From: Eutreptiella sp. 'Long Island Sound 2002'
Taxonomy: Eukaryota; Euglenozoa; Euglenophyceae; Eutreptiales; Eutreptiaceae
Assembly (NCBI GenBank): GCA_964036045.1
Contig: OZ038379.1
Span: 20,546,476 to 20,610,475 of the forward strand
DNA length: 64,000 nucleotides
Reading direction: 5' to 3'
Positions 54,241 through 63,935 of this stretch are shown piece after piece. The translations under genes and the position numbers were made by a program. Each line of letters opens with the position of its first letter. Position 1 is the stretch's first letter. The notes beneath the pieces are model-generated. The model saw only the letters and a list, made by a program, of their open reading frames with translations, did not search any database and was not told the origin of the DNA.

Positions 54241-56279
54241 GATTCAATCACACACGGCCCCCACTTCCTAGTTACCTCCTTTCCTGATTCGTGTCCCATA
54301 CCTCCATACCTTGCCCTCCCAACAGCCTAACGGCGGACGCAGACAACTGACGACCAACAATGAAAGTGAGGAAAAACCAAGCGCTATAGGCCCGTAGGCT
54401 CCTGAAGGGTGTGAAGAACCGCATCAGGCAGTCACGCAAATGAAAAACAAAACACAGTGACAACCCGTGCCCTTGACTGCTGACAGACTTTTCTGGCTGA
54501 CGCTGTCTATGTCATCACCGCATGAGAAACCAGAAGCAATCTGGAAACTGTTCCCAGTGTCTGTAATAGGTGCAGCAGCTCGCAGAAAAAATAAATTTTT
54601 CCGAGTTGTTATCTACTCCCTGACCTGTCACAGTCAAATGTGTGGAAGCCGAAGCCTGGGGGCAGGCAAGGAGGGGGTTGCCGTGGCGGGGAGGGCAGAG
54701 AGGATCTTACAGCTTTTTATTTTTAGAACCCACGACGCTCTTTCGGACCTCTTGGTTGCCCAGGTGTCCTCTCTTCCCCCCCCTGTAGGGCTGAAACTGA
54801 ACACTGGCTACCCGGGCACCCAGCCTACAGGCAGCACACTTTAACTCAGAAATAATGGTCCCAGATGAAAATAAAAACGAAAAATTTTTCAAAGCGGCGC
54901 TGCCTGCGGCCCCCAGAAAATAGAAAAATTGTGAGATACTCACTCGGGGAAGAGGTCAAGAGCGTGTGGGGGGTTAAGGGGACATTTCTGCCTACACATG
55001 GTCTAAGTCTCCGGGTCCCCCCATGACAGGGGGACCTCTATCGTGATGGAACTGTCACTCTGGAGCCCCAGTCCTCTGTGGATGCAAAACGAGCAGGAAG
55101 GGAGGAGGAGACCCGTGATCCTATGGGTGAGAGGGGAGAAGGGGGTAACATAACTGAGATTCATCTGCAGAGTCCGACATTGTGTGGCGGACATGTTGCT
55201 ACAAAATAAAAACCGACATTGTTGTACCGCTGCTCCCAGGGGGGGAGGCCAGCGGTGCTGTACATCGTCTGCCGGCGGGGCAGGGGTCACCCCGGTGCCG
55301 TCTCCACCTCCAGCGACCCCTGTGATAAATCCGTCCCCAGCCCAGACCCGGACATCTGGGAGGGGAATCCGTCCACCATTTGAATCGATGTATGAGTCTG
55401 GTTGAACATCCAGCTCTGCTCCTATTTAGGTTGTGTGATGGCTGTGAGACCTGCTGTCACGGTTGCCCCGCATTGCATCGCAGGGCAGGACCGGTAGCCC
55501 CCCGTGACAGCAGATCCTTGGCCGAAGGCCATGACTTTGCAGTTTTATTTCAGTGACTATGATGAAGTGACTGATTCCCAGACACTTCACAGTTTGTACC
55601 CCTGATTGAAGCTCCAGAGGAATGTGAACTGAGGTAGTAATCAAGCAAAAGGCAAAGCAACAGAAGCAACCCCCCCCCCCCCCCACACGACAACCAGGGG
55701 ACCCGCCACCGTGCACTGCTGACCCGCATCTTCCCGAGACACGGCGCCGCGCTCAATGGCAGAGGCCAGAGGCTGAAGTGGAGGGAGGGTGTTGTTCTTA
55801 GGGTGCTCCAGATGGATCCCAAGTATGAATCCCCGATCATATCCCAGGTGGAATACCAGTATGATCCCAAGATACCACCCTGATTGTACCCCACCTTTTT
55901 GATCTTCTGATCCCCATGTACGTACCCCAGTTAGAACCCCAGGTTGAATACCCCATTGACCACCTGATATTCCCATGATAGAACCCCAGGGAGATGAACT
56001 CCTGCTTGATGGATTCTCCTCTGAGCCCCCCCAGCAGGGAGGCGTCCGACTGACTCCTAGTCTCGCTCCGACATCGTATTCTGTCGAAACCTGAAAAGGA
56101 GTAGAAACCGTAATGGATGGTATCCTACCTACTTGGAGAGAGGAGCAGGAGCCCCTATTATTGTAACTATACCTGAACCCTTTCCCTGACTACTACTTCT
56201 GTCTACCCTGATGTCGTTGATTGTTGAACACTCCTACCTTTATCCTGTGAGGCATCGAAGATGTGGAACAGGTTAAGGA

Positions 56280-56280
<1 letters not shown>
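54241..56280. other. Intronic stretch without a recognised gene
   Basis: Two kilobases between the LINE and the fourth (ACAT)n tract. A poly(C) run lies at about 55,671. At 55,800-55,990 short phrases such as ATCCCA, ACCCCAG and TTGAATACCCC recur irregularly. No supported ORF. Confidence 0.4.
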
Positions 56281-56310
<30 letters not shown>

Positions 56311-56398
56311 CATACATACATACATACATACATACATACATACATACATACATACATACATACATACATACATACATACATACATACATACATACATG
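56281..56398. repeat. (ACAT)n microsatellite 4
   Basis: A pure ACAT tract of about 117 bases; four to five AAGCAAC units follow at 56,435-56,462. Confidence 0.95.
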
Positions 56399-56495
56399 CA
56401 TTACTTCACCCTCCTCCCCATAAATTCCGCCGCAAGCAACAAGCAACAAGCAACAAGCAACACATCCATCCTAGATCTGTTTTGTGAATTACTCG

Positions 56496-56735
56496 GTCAT
56501 GGCAGCCTGGTGTAGGGCGCAAGTGTGCGGGTTTGGACCCCACAGGTGCCCTTCCCAAATCCCGAGTTTGAGCCCCCAGCCTGCACGCGGCAGGCCCTAG
56601 GGTGGGAGATGCCCTCCCAAATATGCGCTTTTTTTTTTTGCTCAAAACAGCCATTTTTTGCCCAAAACAGCCCAAACAGCTCCAAAACCCGTTCAAAACG
56701 GCCAAACGAAAGGAAACGGTGACACACACCTCACA
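56496..56735 (+). mobile_element. SINE-like sequence with tRNA-like head
   Basis: An A-box-like TGGCAGCCTGGTGTAGG at about 56,500 and a B-box-like GAGTTTGAGCCCCC at about 56,567 head the segment. A body with repeated CCAAAACAGCC phrases and a T10 run follows, ending CGGCCAAACGAAAGGAAACG. A partly matching inverted copy of the 3' part lies at about 57,520-57,600 (CCGTTTTCCTTCATTTGGCC). Confidence 0.45.
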
Positions 56736-56835
56736 TGCAGCTTGACCTCCGTTCCTGTTTCGGATGTCCGCCTTTTCGCTTTACTATATTTTCCTCGGCT
56801 TAATTGGTGAACCAATATTGGAACGTATAAGCATG

Positions 56836-57025
56836 CTGTTATATTGGCCCCATCCCAGTCCCTTGGTGGCCACAGAGAGTATAATGGTGGCACTAACGTT
56901 GGCCATGGCCCTATCTCGACTCTTTTCTTGAGCTTGATTTTGTCCCAGTGCCGGCATAGTGCCAATTACACCATGTGATATGTTATATTGGCCGAATCCC
57001 AACTAATTGGTGGCCACACAAAGTA
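56836..57025. repeat. Two direct copies of a roughly 45-bp segment
   Basis: TGTTATATTGGCCCCATCCC..TTGGTGGCCACA at about 56,837 and TGTTATATTGGCCGAATCCC..TTGGTGGCCACA at about 56,979, 142 bp apart. Confidence 0.65.
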
Positions 57026-58707
57026 CTTGGTGCTTTGTGGACTCGGCGTCCCGTCGTTAAGGTCGCTATGGGGTGCCGTACGGAACCTGCAATTGTACTT
57101 ATGGCATATGTGTTGCAAAAGTTGCATTTTCCCCCAATTTCCCAAAAACATTTTATAATTACACGACCCACCGCGAACAAAATTACACGGCTTGTCGCAA
57201 AACAAAAAATACACGACTTGACGATTTTTTTGTACACAGGTTACATTTTTCACCCGAGCATGCGACAGCCTAGTGCGCAGTGGTTCGGGTCTAGGCGTCT
57301 TTTTGGGGGTGGAACCATAAAAAGTGGGGGCTTGTGGATGGCCTAGGCAACCTCGGAATCGGCTTTTGCGCGGCATAGCCCTGGATATGGTCTGTTCATG
57401 GTTTGGGGTGGGCTACGGCCAAGCGAAGATTCTAGGGCATTTTTGGAGCCTTTTCTTGCACATTTCGGGCAGTTATAGGGCACCAAAGGAGTCTTTGACA
57501 CAAGGAAATTGAGGTGCACATACAGTGTCCCAACCGTTTTCCTTCATTTGGCCGTTTTGAACATGTCCTAGGGCTCCTTTCGGGCAAAAAATGCCTGTGT
57601 TTGGCGCAAAACTGCCCCGGGCTGCCACCAGTGAGTTTCTGGTTCAAAGCTTGGATTTGGCAAGGCCACCCCCTAGGCTCTAGGATGGCTAGAGTAGAGT
57701 AGACCCTGAAGCGTTGGAACGTAGTGATGGCCAAAACGGAAAGGAGGGGTGTTTTTGTTGTTGCTTGCTTGTGGCTGGGTTTTGGGGGGGGGGGTGATAT
57801 ACTCTCTCATGCCCTTGGCAAGTCCCCTTTGTAGAACTCACCTTGTTCGCAACAGTGGGAGCAACAAGCTGCAGTCGCACATTAAAGGGGCAGATGTCGT
57901 GTAGATGGTGGAATGTGGCATGGCAAGGCGGACAGTCAGCAAGCACCACTGGCAGAGACGAGAGAACATGGGCACCACATCTCACAAGAGTATGGTATGC
58001 CGGAGTGCTCCTACTTCTTAATGACAAGGAGGTCACCCTAGAATGGATGTTTTACACACGCCACAATGACGAAAGCAAGACCAAAAGTCCAAGTGTCTAG
58101 TCCTGTCAGACCCATGATTGATACTGGCAAGGCGGTGCACAATCCCATGTAGACATATGCAAGGCCTACACATGGTTGCGACTTGCCACTGTCCAAAGTC
58201 TTGTTTCATCTAGTGGACTGCGTCCAAGGAACCTCTCAAAACCGTCCTGGATCAGGGGTCAGTGCAGACAGCATGGGATTTATGCCACACAGTGTAAGTG
58301 GGCTCCCTCACACGAGGGGCCTCTGTCCCTCTATCTCGGCATGGTTTGCTCATTCTGTGGCAGCCTCTGCCTGGGCAAGTGTTGGAGGGTCATGTCATCA
58401 TTGGCACACTAGGGAAAATCAATGTAGCTGTGAGTCAGGGCTCTTCGTGGCTGTGGCCAGGGGTGAGATTACCCCAAATGCAGAGTGCACACACGGTTGC
58501 CCTGTTCTGACATGCCCATGGGATGGCCAGATCATCCTGCAGTCGTGCGTATGCCGACACCGGCCTTTGGACTTGCGGCGCCCCTGGCGAACGGTCACAC
58601 TGTACATAGTGCCCGCGGTGCACCATCTCCTTCGTGTCCACTCTTCATTCAGACCCTCGTCACGTCCTGTCGCTCTCCCCCCTGTGCCGCCCGCTCTGCT
58701 GCTTCAG
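57026..58707. other. 3' part of the large kinase intron
   Basis: No gene or clear repeat apart from the inverted SINE-like copy near 57,520 and a G12 run at 57,785. The open frame entering exon 3 from 58,183 is upstream read-through of intron sequence and shows no kinase similarity before 58,708. Confidence 0.4.
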
Positions 58708-59127
58708 GTACTGACTATGGAGTGGGTCAGAGGGGCCAAGTTCACCGATAAGCAGGCGGTCCATGGGCTTGGGCTTCGGTACCGCGACGTCACACAGACG
58801 CTTGTTGAGGTGTTTGCGGATCAAATCTTCGGGTCCGGGTTCGTGCACTGCGACCCCCACCCTGGCAACCTCCTGGTCTGCAAAGGGCCTGATGGCCGCC
58901 ATCGGCTGTGTGTCCTGGACCACGGGCTTTACATTGAGGAGCCCTCTTCCTTCCGCCTCCAGTACTGTCAGCTCTGGGAAGCGATTTTCATGCTGGACAC
59001 GGCGCGGCTAACGAAGATCTGCACCGATTGGGGCATCCATGACGCGGAGTTTTTTGCCTCGTTGCAGCTGTTCCGGCCCTTCAGGCAGGACAAGATCCAG
59101 CAGGTGGATGCACTCCTCCGCCCTTGA
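58708..59127 (+). CDS. ABC1/ADCK-type atypical kinase, exon 3
   Basis: Residues 248-386. It opens VLTMEWVRGAKFTDKQAV, then VEVFADQIFGSGFVHCDPHP with GNLLV, the catalytic-loop motif of the family (HCDPHPGN, residues 294-301), and RLCVLDHGLY, whose D-H-G takes the place of the DFG metal-binding motif. It ends LQLFRPFRQDKIQQVDALLRP before a TGA. ADCK1-like proteins usually run over 100 residues longer. Near the end, ATCCAGCAG followed by GTGGATG at 59,103 looks like the CAG-GT junctions of exons 1 and 2. The exon may therefore end at 59,102 and continue in an exon not found in this window. Otherwise the protein is C-terminally truncated. Confidence 0.85.
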   Translation, partial: VLTMEWVRGAKFTDKQAVHGLGLRYRDVTQTLVEVFADQIFGSGFVHCDPHPGNLLVCKGPDGRHRLCVLDHGLYIEEPSSFRLQYCQLWEAIFMLDTARLTKICTDWGIHDAEFFASLQLFRPFRQDKIQQVDALLRP

Positions 59128-60689
59128 GCTGCCTGAGCTGCCCCCCACGGCCAACGTCCGCGACTGAGCCCCGAGCCCGTTTTTGCCTGCGCCCGCGCCG
59201 CCGCCTTTGCAGTGTGTCAGGGTGGGTTGGCGCTCTAAGGGGGGGCAAAGGGTCCCACAGCAGAACGTGGCGCATGGGAGATTTGTGGTGGTTGTCGGAA
59301 ACTGTGGCACGCACCTGAAGCTGCAAAGACAGAGCCCTGTACCCCCCCCCCCCCCCCTCCTCGACGGGGAGGGTCGATCGTCGCCAGTATATACCATCGT
59401 ACACGCGCTCTACTTAGAGGGGCAGCGGCAGCACGCCGGGCAGGCGCAGGGCGCCAATACATGATGGATACAGATTGTTGTTGAATTCAGCTATTTCGAC
59501 TTATACAGCGTGCTTTGTAGGGAAGGTTTGTGGTCCACTCTGGTCGATGGGGGGGGGATCCTCTGGGGGAGGGTAAATCTGGGGTCAAAGCAATACATAG
59601 GGCGCCGGGCAAACGCCCCCCCCCCCCCCCCCCAGAGAGTGGTGCTGAGCATAGTCCAGCGGCAATTCACTGTCAGCACAAGCATTAGGCTGTGCATCAG
59701 CGGTGAGGGCGCAGTGCTCAGGCAGTCTTCGGTCCGTGTGGGGGTGGGGGGGTTTCGGGCTGCCCCGTACCCCATATGGCGACCGCCCCCGGTGGCAGGG
59801 CCCGCGGGCAGTGGAATGGGGCACACCCTGCCCCAGGTGGGGCGGGGGGGGGGGGGATGGGAGGGGTAAAGGCTGGTTGGGTACTGTGTAGTACAGCCGG
59901 TGTCTACCGCCACGTCTTTTACGTGACTTGTACGTCGGTCAAAGTCATTAGGCCAGCAGCAGGGGGTGGGTGACACCCACGGATACGACACGATGATAGT
60001 TTGGCCAAACTACCCCCTTTTTTCCACATCCCCCAAAAAGTACTGTTAATGGGCCATTACACATTTTGCACACATTTCCCCCCTTTTTTTCCTTTCAGCA
60101 TGCACAACACAGCACATCATAGCACATCACAGCACATCACAGCAATTACACTACACTGCAGTGCATTTCACTGCACACTAATCCATGCTTTGCTCCTCAA
60201 CCCTTCGTGCACTGGGGGCACGTGTGATGCCAGCAATTCCTTGTCCTTGTCCTCAGGGGTGGACAGATGCTACGTGATCTGGACCGCCCCATCGGAATTC
60301 CCTGTCATCGCAACTGTCATGACTGTTGTGCATTTTTCCATGCCCAGACGGCACTCAGATGAATTGTTGCCCATCCAGGTTTGGGATTTCATTTGCAATG
60401 GCCTTATTTGCAACCTTTCCATTGCGGACCTTCAAAAGCAATACTACTGAAAAGCTTCAATGGAATGCGTTGTGGGGCAAAACATTGCAATTCCTGTCCA
60501 GTGATGTATGTTTTGTAGACCTTGAGTTGCAGCAAACGGAAGATGGGAGTACGGCATTGCCACAGCCAATGCCTTCATCCAAAGTACAAGTAGAATACAT
60601 ACATGTCCCCACATTGAAGCTGAACCATATCCTGGTGTGGAACACACAGACCTACGTCCTCCGCCTGACGTGAAATTGGGTTTGTAGTA
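59128..60689. other. Region after the kinase without a recognised gene
   Basis: It contains poly(C) runs at 59,343 and 59,611, a poly(G) run near 59,844, and AGCACATCA-type short repeats at 60,112-60,145. Open frames at 60,001-60,450 and 60,326-60,673 (ending VPTLKLNHILVWNTQTYVLR) look partly protein-like, but no family was recognised. No match to the missing kinase C-terminus was found by eye. Confidence 0.35.
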
Positions 60690-60900
60690 AAACTCCGTAA
60701 AAATTTTTTTTGAATTTTTTTTTCTTAGGTAACATTTTACTAGGTTGACTAGGTTTTACTAGGTATCGGGAACCTAGTAAAGAAAAAGTTTCCTTTATTA
60801 CTAGGTTTCAGAACCTAGTAAAGAAAAAGTTTTTTTTCTTACTAGGTTTCAGAACCTAGTAAACCCCCCCCCCCCGTTTTACTAGGTTTCGGAACCTCCA
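60690..60900. repeat. CTAGTAA/TTACTAG repeat block, copy 2
   Basis: Alternating AACCTAGTAAA and TTTACTAGGTT units can form several hairpins. The clearest is at about 60,853-60,888, where AACCTAGTAAA and TTTTACTAGGTT flank a C12 loop. Confidence 0.75.
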
Positions 60901-61064
60901 AAAACAAAAGAACTAGGCTTTAGAACTTTCGGGCCACTTGTTGGCCACTTTTGATCTTGTCCCCCGCTCTAAGGGGCTTTTTCCACTGGCCTGGTGAGGG
61001 CCCTTTTTGACCCCTTTTTGGGGACCCCGGAGAATGCATGGTCCGTGGTGAAACTTAGTTTTAT

Positions 61065-61240
61065 TGCGTGGCCCCTTCAGTTGGGGTTAGGGACTCGCAA
61101 TCCACGCTTTGTTGCATGGCCCCTCTAGGGACTCTCAATCCACGCCGGGGGGGGGGGGGGGGGGTGGAAAAAAATGCGCGCATGGAAAAAATTGCGCACC
61201 CCCCCACCCTCCCGGGGCTGCCTGCGCAAAAAAAGGTGTC
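61065..61240. repeat. Repeat with CCACGC, poly(G) and GCGCA motifs, copy 1
   Basis: It holds AATCCACGCTTTGTTGCATG, a G18 run, GGAAAAAATTGCGCACCCCC and GGGGCTGCCTGCGCAAAAAA. The same elements occur rearranged at 62,410-62,560 (GGAAAAAATTTGCGTACCCC, GGTTGGCTGCGCAGAAAAAA, ATCCACGCTTTGTTACGTGG), with the poly(G) replaced by poly(C). Confidence 0.55.
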
Positions 61241-61531
61241 GCGCCATAATTGTAGCATTTGGAAAATTTTTTACCTAGGGCCAATTCTTGGTGCAGAAAT
61301 GGAATTCTTTGCACCAAAATTCCCTTTGCACATGGCATGTACTGGATTGTTTGAACCCATTGATCATTTCAAATTTGTGCTTTTGGTACAGGTTATTTGT
61401 GAAGGTGCTTTTTTTTTTTTTTGCTTCTAGGGACCAATGTTGGTACGAGGATTGAATTCTCTGCATCAAATTAGTGAATGTGTTTACATTTCCCTTTGGC
61501 ACATGGCATATAAACAAATTGTTTCAACCTA

Positions 61532-62053
61532 TTGATGCATCAATTTCGATATGGCGCTTCGTCATTTGGATTAGAGGAGAGGTCAACTGTCAGTGTGTTT
61601 TTGCTTTGCATGCCAGACATGTCATCCTCTTCTCTTTCTTCTCCGCTGAACATTGCATGGGCAAACCACACTATGGGCGGGTGGAATTATATTTGTCGGG
61701 AGCGGCTATCGGTTTCGGCCGGTCCGGACATACAGCAATTTGTTGCTCATCGTCAGGGTCGGAAACACCGGGCACATACAGCCCCCCTGCTGAAGCCCAA
61801 ACGCCAATTGGCTAGTTACACAGCTTTTCTCTGCGGTAGTAGTACAAGCGGTAGTAGTACAAGTACTCGTACCACCGACAGTAGCGGCAACAGGAGCAGC
61901 AGCAACAGCAGCAACAACGGCAACAGCAAGAAACCAGCCAAAAATAAGGCAGCAACTAAGAAGAACGCTAGAAGCAGCAGCAGTAGTAGCAAGAAGCCAG
62001 CGAAAAAGAAACTAGCCGCCGGCAAGGGTGGTGGGAAGGCCAAGAAGCAGTAG
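61532..62053 (+). CDS. Hypothetical protein with basic Lys/Ser-rich tail
   Basis: 173 codons from an ATG at 61,532 to a TAG. The first 100 residues show no recognised domain. From about residue 103 the chain is low-complexity: Ser/Thr-rich (SSTSGSSTSTRTTDSSGNRS), then Lys/Ala/Ser-rich (KKPAKNKAATKKN, then SSSSSSKKPAKKKLAAGKGG). The tail recalls histone H1 tails or basic tails of DNA-binding and transposon proteins. It is partly encoded by short AGC/AGT triplet repeats. It lies among transposon debris, so a mobile-element origin is as likely as a cellular gene. The start is uncertain. Confidence 0.35.
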   Translation: MMHQFRYGASSFGLEERSTVSVFLLCMPDMSSSSLSSPLNIAWANHTMGGWNYICRERLSVSAGPDIQQFVAHRQGRKHRAHTAPLLKPKRQLASYTAFLCGSSTSGSSTSTRTTDSSGNRSSSNSSNNGNSKKPAKNKAATKKNARSSSSSSKKPAKKKLAAGKGGGKAKKQ

Positions 62054-62409
62054 GTAGCGGCATAGCAACAAGCACACCAACTCGAAACGCGAAACGACCC
62101 GAAACGCGAAACGTCGCAACAGGCGAACCGAAATGACTACATCACAGAATTGGGTACCCTGTGACGTAGTGGGTCAGGCAAGTTGTTGCCTGAACCACGG
62201 GGTATGGGGAAAGAAGTAGTATTGGGGCTCTGCTACTTCTAAGCGAGGGAGTAACGCCCCTCCTCCTCAACCACAGTTGAAGGGTGAGACTTCCCTACCA
62301 CGCTTTGCCCGTTGAGCCGGGGCCGTAGTCTTCACATTGATGGAGCAATGGTGTCAAAAGATCAACGTGCACTATTTTTGCCCTGTTTGGTAAAATTTTT
62401 GGTCATACG

Positions 62410-62560
62410 TGTAAGGAAAAAATTTGCGTACCCCCCCTCCCCCACTCTCCGGGGGTTGGCTGCGCAGAAAAAACTGTATGCCGTTCCCAGGAATTTTTTC
62501 CACCCCCCCCCCCCCCCCGATCCACGCTTTGTTACGTGGCCCATTGAGCTAGGGTTAGGG
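62410..62560. repeat. Repeat with CCACGC, poly(C) and GCGCA motifs, copy 2
   Basis: A rearranged counterpart of 61,065-61,240, with a C16 run at 62,503 directly before ATCCACGCTTTG. Confidence 0.5.
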
Positions 62561-62775
62561 AGATATGTGTGGCATTGCACAACTGGAGAGTGCAATTTAC
62601 TGCCACACTGGCATTCGGATTCAAGTCCAAATTTGTGACTACCTAGTAACCTAGTAAGAAATTTTACCGAGTAAAAAAAACTTTTTTAAACAATTTTTTC
62701 AAAAAAAATTTTATTCGGTTTAACTACATTTTACTAGGTTTTACTACGGCGCATACTGGGTTTTACCAAATGCCC
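62560..62775 (+). repeat. Transposase fragment fused to CTAGTAA block, copy 3
   Basis: GAGATATGTGTGGCATTGCA to CACACTGGCAT matches 2,374-2,434 of the transposase-like ORF. It then jumps directly to TCAAGTCCAAATTTGTGACT, which matches 2,981 onward. The roughly 540 bp in between are absent. The CTAGTAA part then runs to ACCAAATGCCC as in copy 1. Confidence 0.75.
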
Positions 62776-62794
62776 TGTGAAATCCTGCTTGTTT

Positions 62795-63245
62795 TGCGAT
62801 TCCTCCATATCAGTGAAGAAGATGCTGGACCATGTGGCAGAATATATAAAGAATGGGCACCAAATACCTTCTGTGGCTCACCAAGGAGAGCATGAGGCAT
62901 GTGGACTCTGTGGGTCCACTACGGGGTAGTGCGAAACCAGAATTCTGGCCAAGTCTATCAATAGTACATGCAAGTTCAGCACACCAATGCAGTACAAAGC
63001 GGCGTTGAAAAAGCACCGCAATGTGCCGCGGCCTTGGCCCATGCCTTGATGCAAAAAGAGCCCCTTCACTTTGAATGTGAGGCACCATTTCGAGCAAAAC
63101 CACCCTTCTGCCGACATTGGTTCATATGATCTCGGCGAAACGGGTGTGCTTTGCCACTACAGATCCAAAGTAGCGACGCATGAAAGGAATGGCCCCACGA
63201 CTCACTGTCAAAAAGGCGGCACTGTTGACTGCTGTAGCCGCTGCT
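62795..63245 (+). pseudogene. Zinc-finger-like coding relic
   Basis: One frame reads CDSSISVKKMLDHVAEYIKN, then ACGLCGSTTG, a TAG, CETRILAKSINSTCKF, then a TGA, then CKKSPFTLNVRHHFEQNHPS. The last part resembles a C2H2-type motif (C..C..H..H), and the earlier C..C..C..C could bind zinc too. It immediately follows the CTAGTAA block. Two stops and a later run of stops show that it is decayed. Family not identified. Confidence 0.4.
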
Positions 63246-63307
63246 TCTGACACGAGTACTTCTGATGGAGGTGGTGACATGTATGGTGCAGTGCAACGCC
63301 ATGATTA

Positions 63308-63532
63308 GTGCAACACCATGATTGTACCGATTCTGATTGCCACCTGCAAGCGCAAGATGAAGCCACGTCCGAGGAAGAGGACAACTATGAGCAGGTGTCT
63401 ATGGACATTAGTGGTGAGGAATCCAGCAACACCACAACAAGTAGCTCGTCAAACAGCTCCTCCAGTAGTACATCCTCATCAGGAACACCCAGCTCATCAT
63501 CCTCGGAGGAAGCAGACCGTTTTCTCTATTGA
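63308..63532 (+). pseudogene. Acidic Ser-rich ORF downstream of the zinc-finger relic
   Basis: Same frame as the relic before it: HLQAQDEATSEEEDNYEQVS, then SGEESSN, then a long Ser/Thr run and EEADRFLY. Acidic Ser-rich stretches also occur in the hAT-like element at 8.6 kb and on the minus strand of the 3.6-6.9 kb units. It is probably a low-complexity part of a transposon protein. Confidence 0.3.
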
Positions 63533-63894
63533 TGGTCCTGGCAGAACGTGTTCTTGATTGATTGATGTTACGGAATGGAAGCATGGATTGAAATACCGAA
63601 CCGTCAACACTTTCTGAAATTTGCGACATGCACATGTGCCATGCTCTGTGCGTGGGCTCGGCCATTGGGTCCCCCACAAATTCTGCTCAACGTGTCTCCC
63701 AAGTTGCCCCCATTGGTTTGCGAATTCTATCGAATTTGGGTGGTTTGCACAAGTCCTGGAGGTGCAAAATGGGAAAGAAGAAAAACTGTCCATTGTTTCA
63801 GGACCCCATTTCAAGAAATGGCAGCACACCAAAGACTACCCCCTTTTTTCCACAGTGCTGTGCATAGCTCATGGTCTCCCATTTTTGAGGGTTG

Positions 63895-63935
63895 CCCCCC
63901 CCCCCCCCGGCCAGCAGGGGGGCGGGGGGTGCCAT
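63895..63935. repeat. C14 ... G-rich self-complementary run
   Basis: A C14 run, then GGCCAGCAGGGGGGCGGGGGG. The C and G runs can pair around a short loop. Confidence 0.7.

Larger units (their letters stand above)
36572..58707 (+). other. Kinase intron 2, about 22.1 kb
   Basis: The intron starts GTGAACCCC and ends CTCTGCTGCTTCAG at 58,707. Translation across the junction gives WELTRKQ-VLTMEWVRGAKF, the direct continuation expected in this family (a conserved Val-Leu-x-Met-Glu segment). No kinase residues appear to be missing, so no further exon is needed inside. The intron holds the (ACAT)n tracts, hAT-like element 2, the minisatellite, three 1.87-kb tandem units and a full-length antisense LINE. 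Splicing itself is not demonstrated. Confidence 0.75.

Noticed and set aside
58183-58707. Open frame extending exon 3 upstream
   Set aside because: The text before 58,708 has no kinase similarity, and a good splice acceptor lies at 58,707. It is read-through intron.
61532-62053. Histone H1 gene
   Set aside because: Only the Lys/Ala/Ser tail resembles H1; no globular winged-helix domain is visible, and the tail is partly triplet-repeat DNA.
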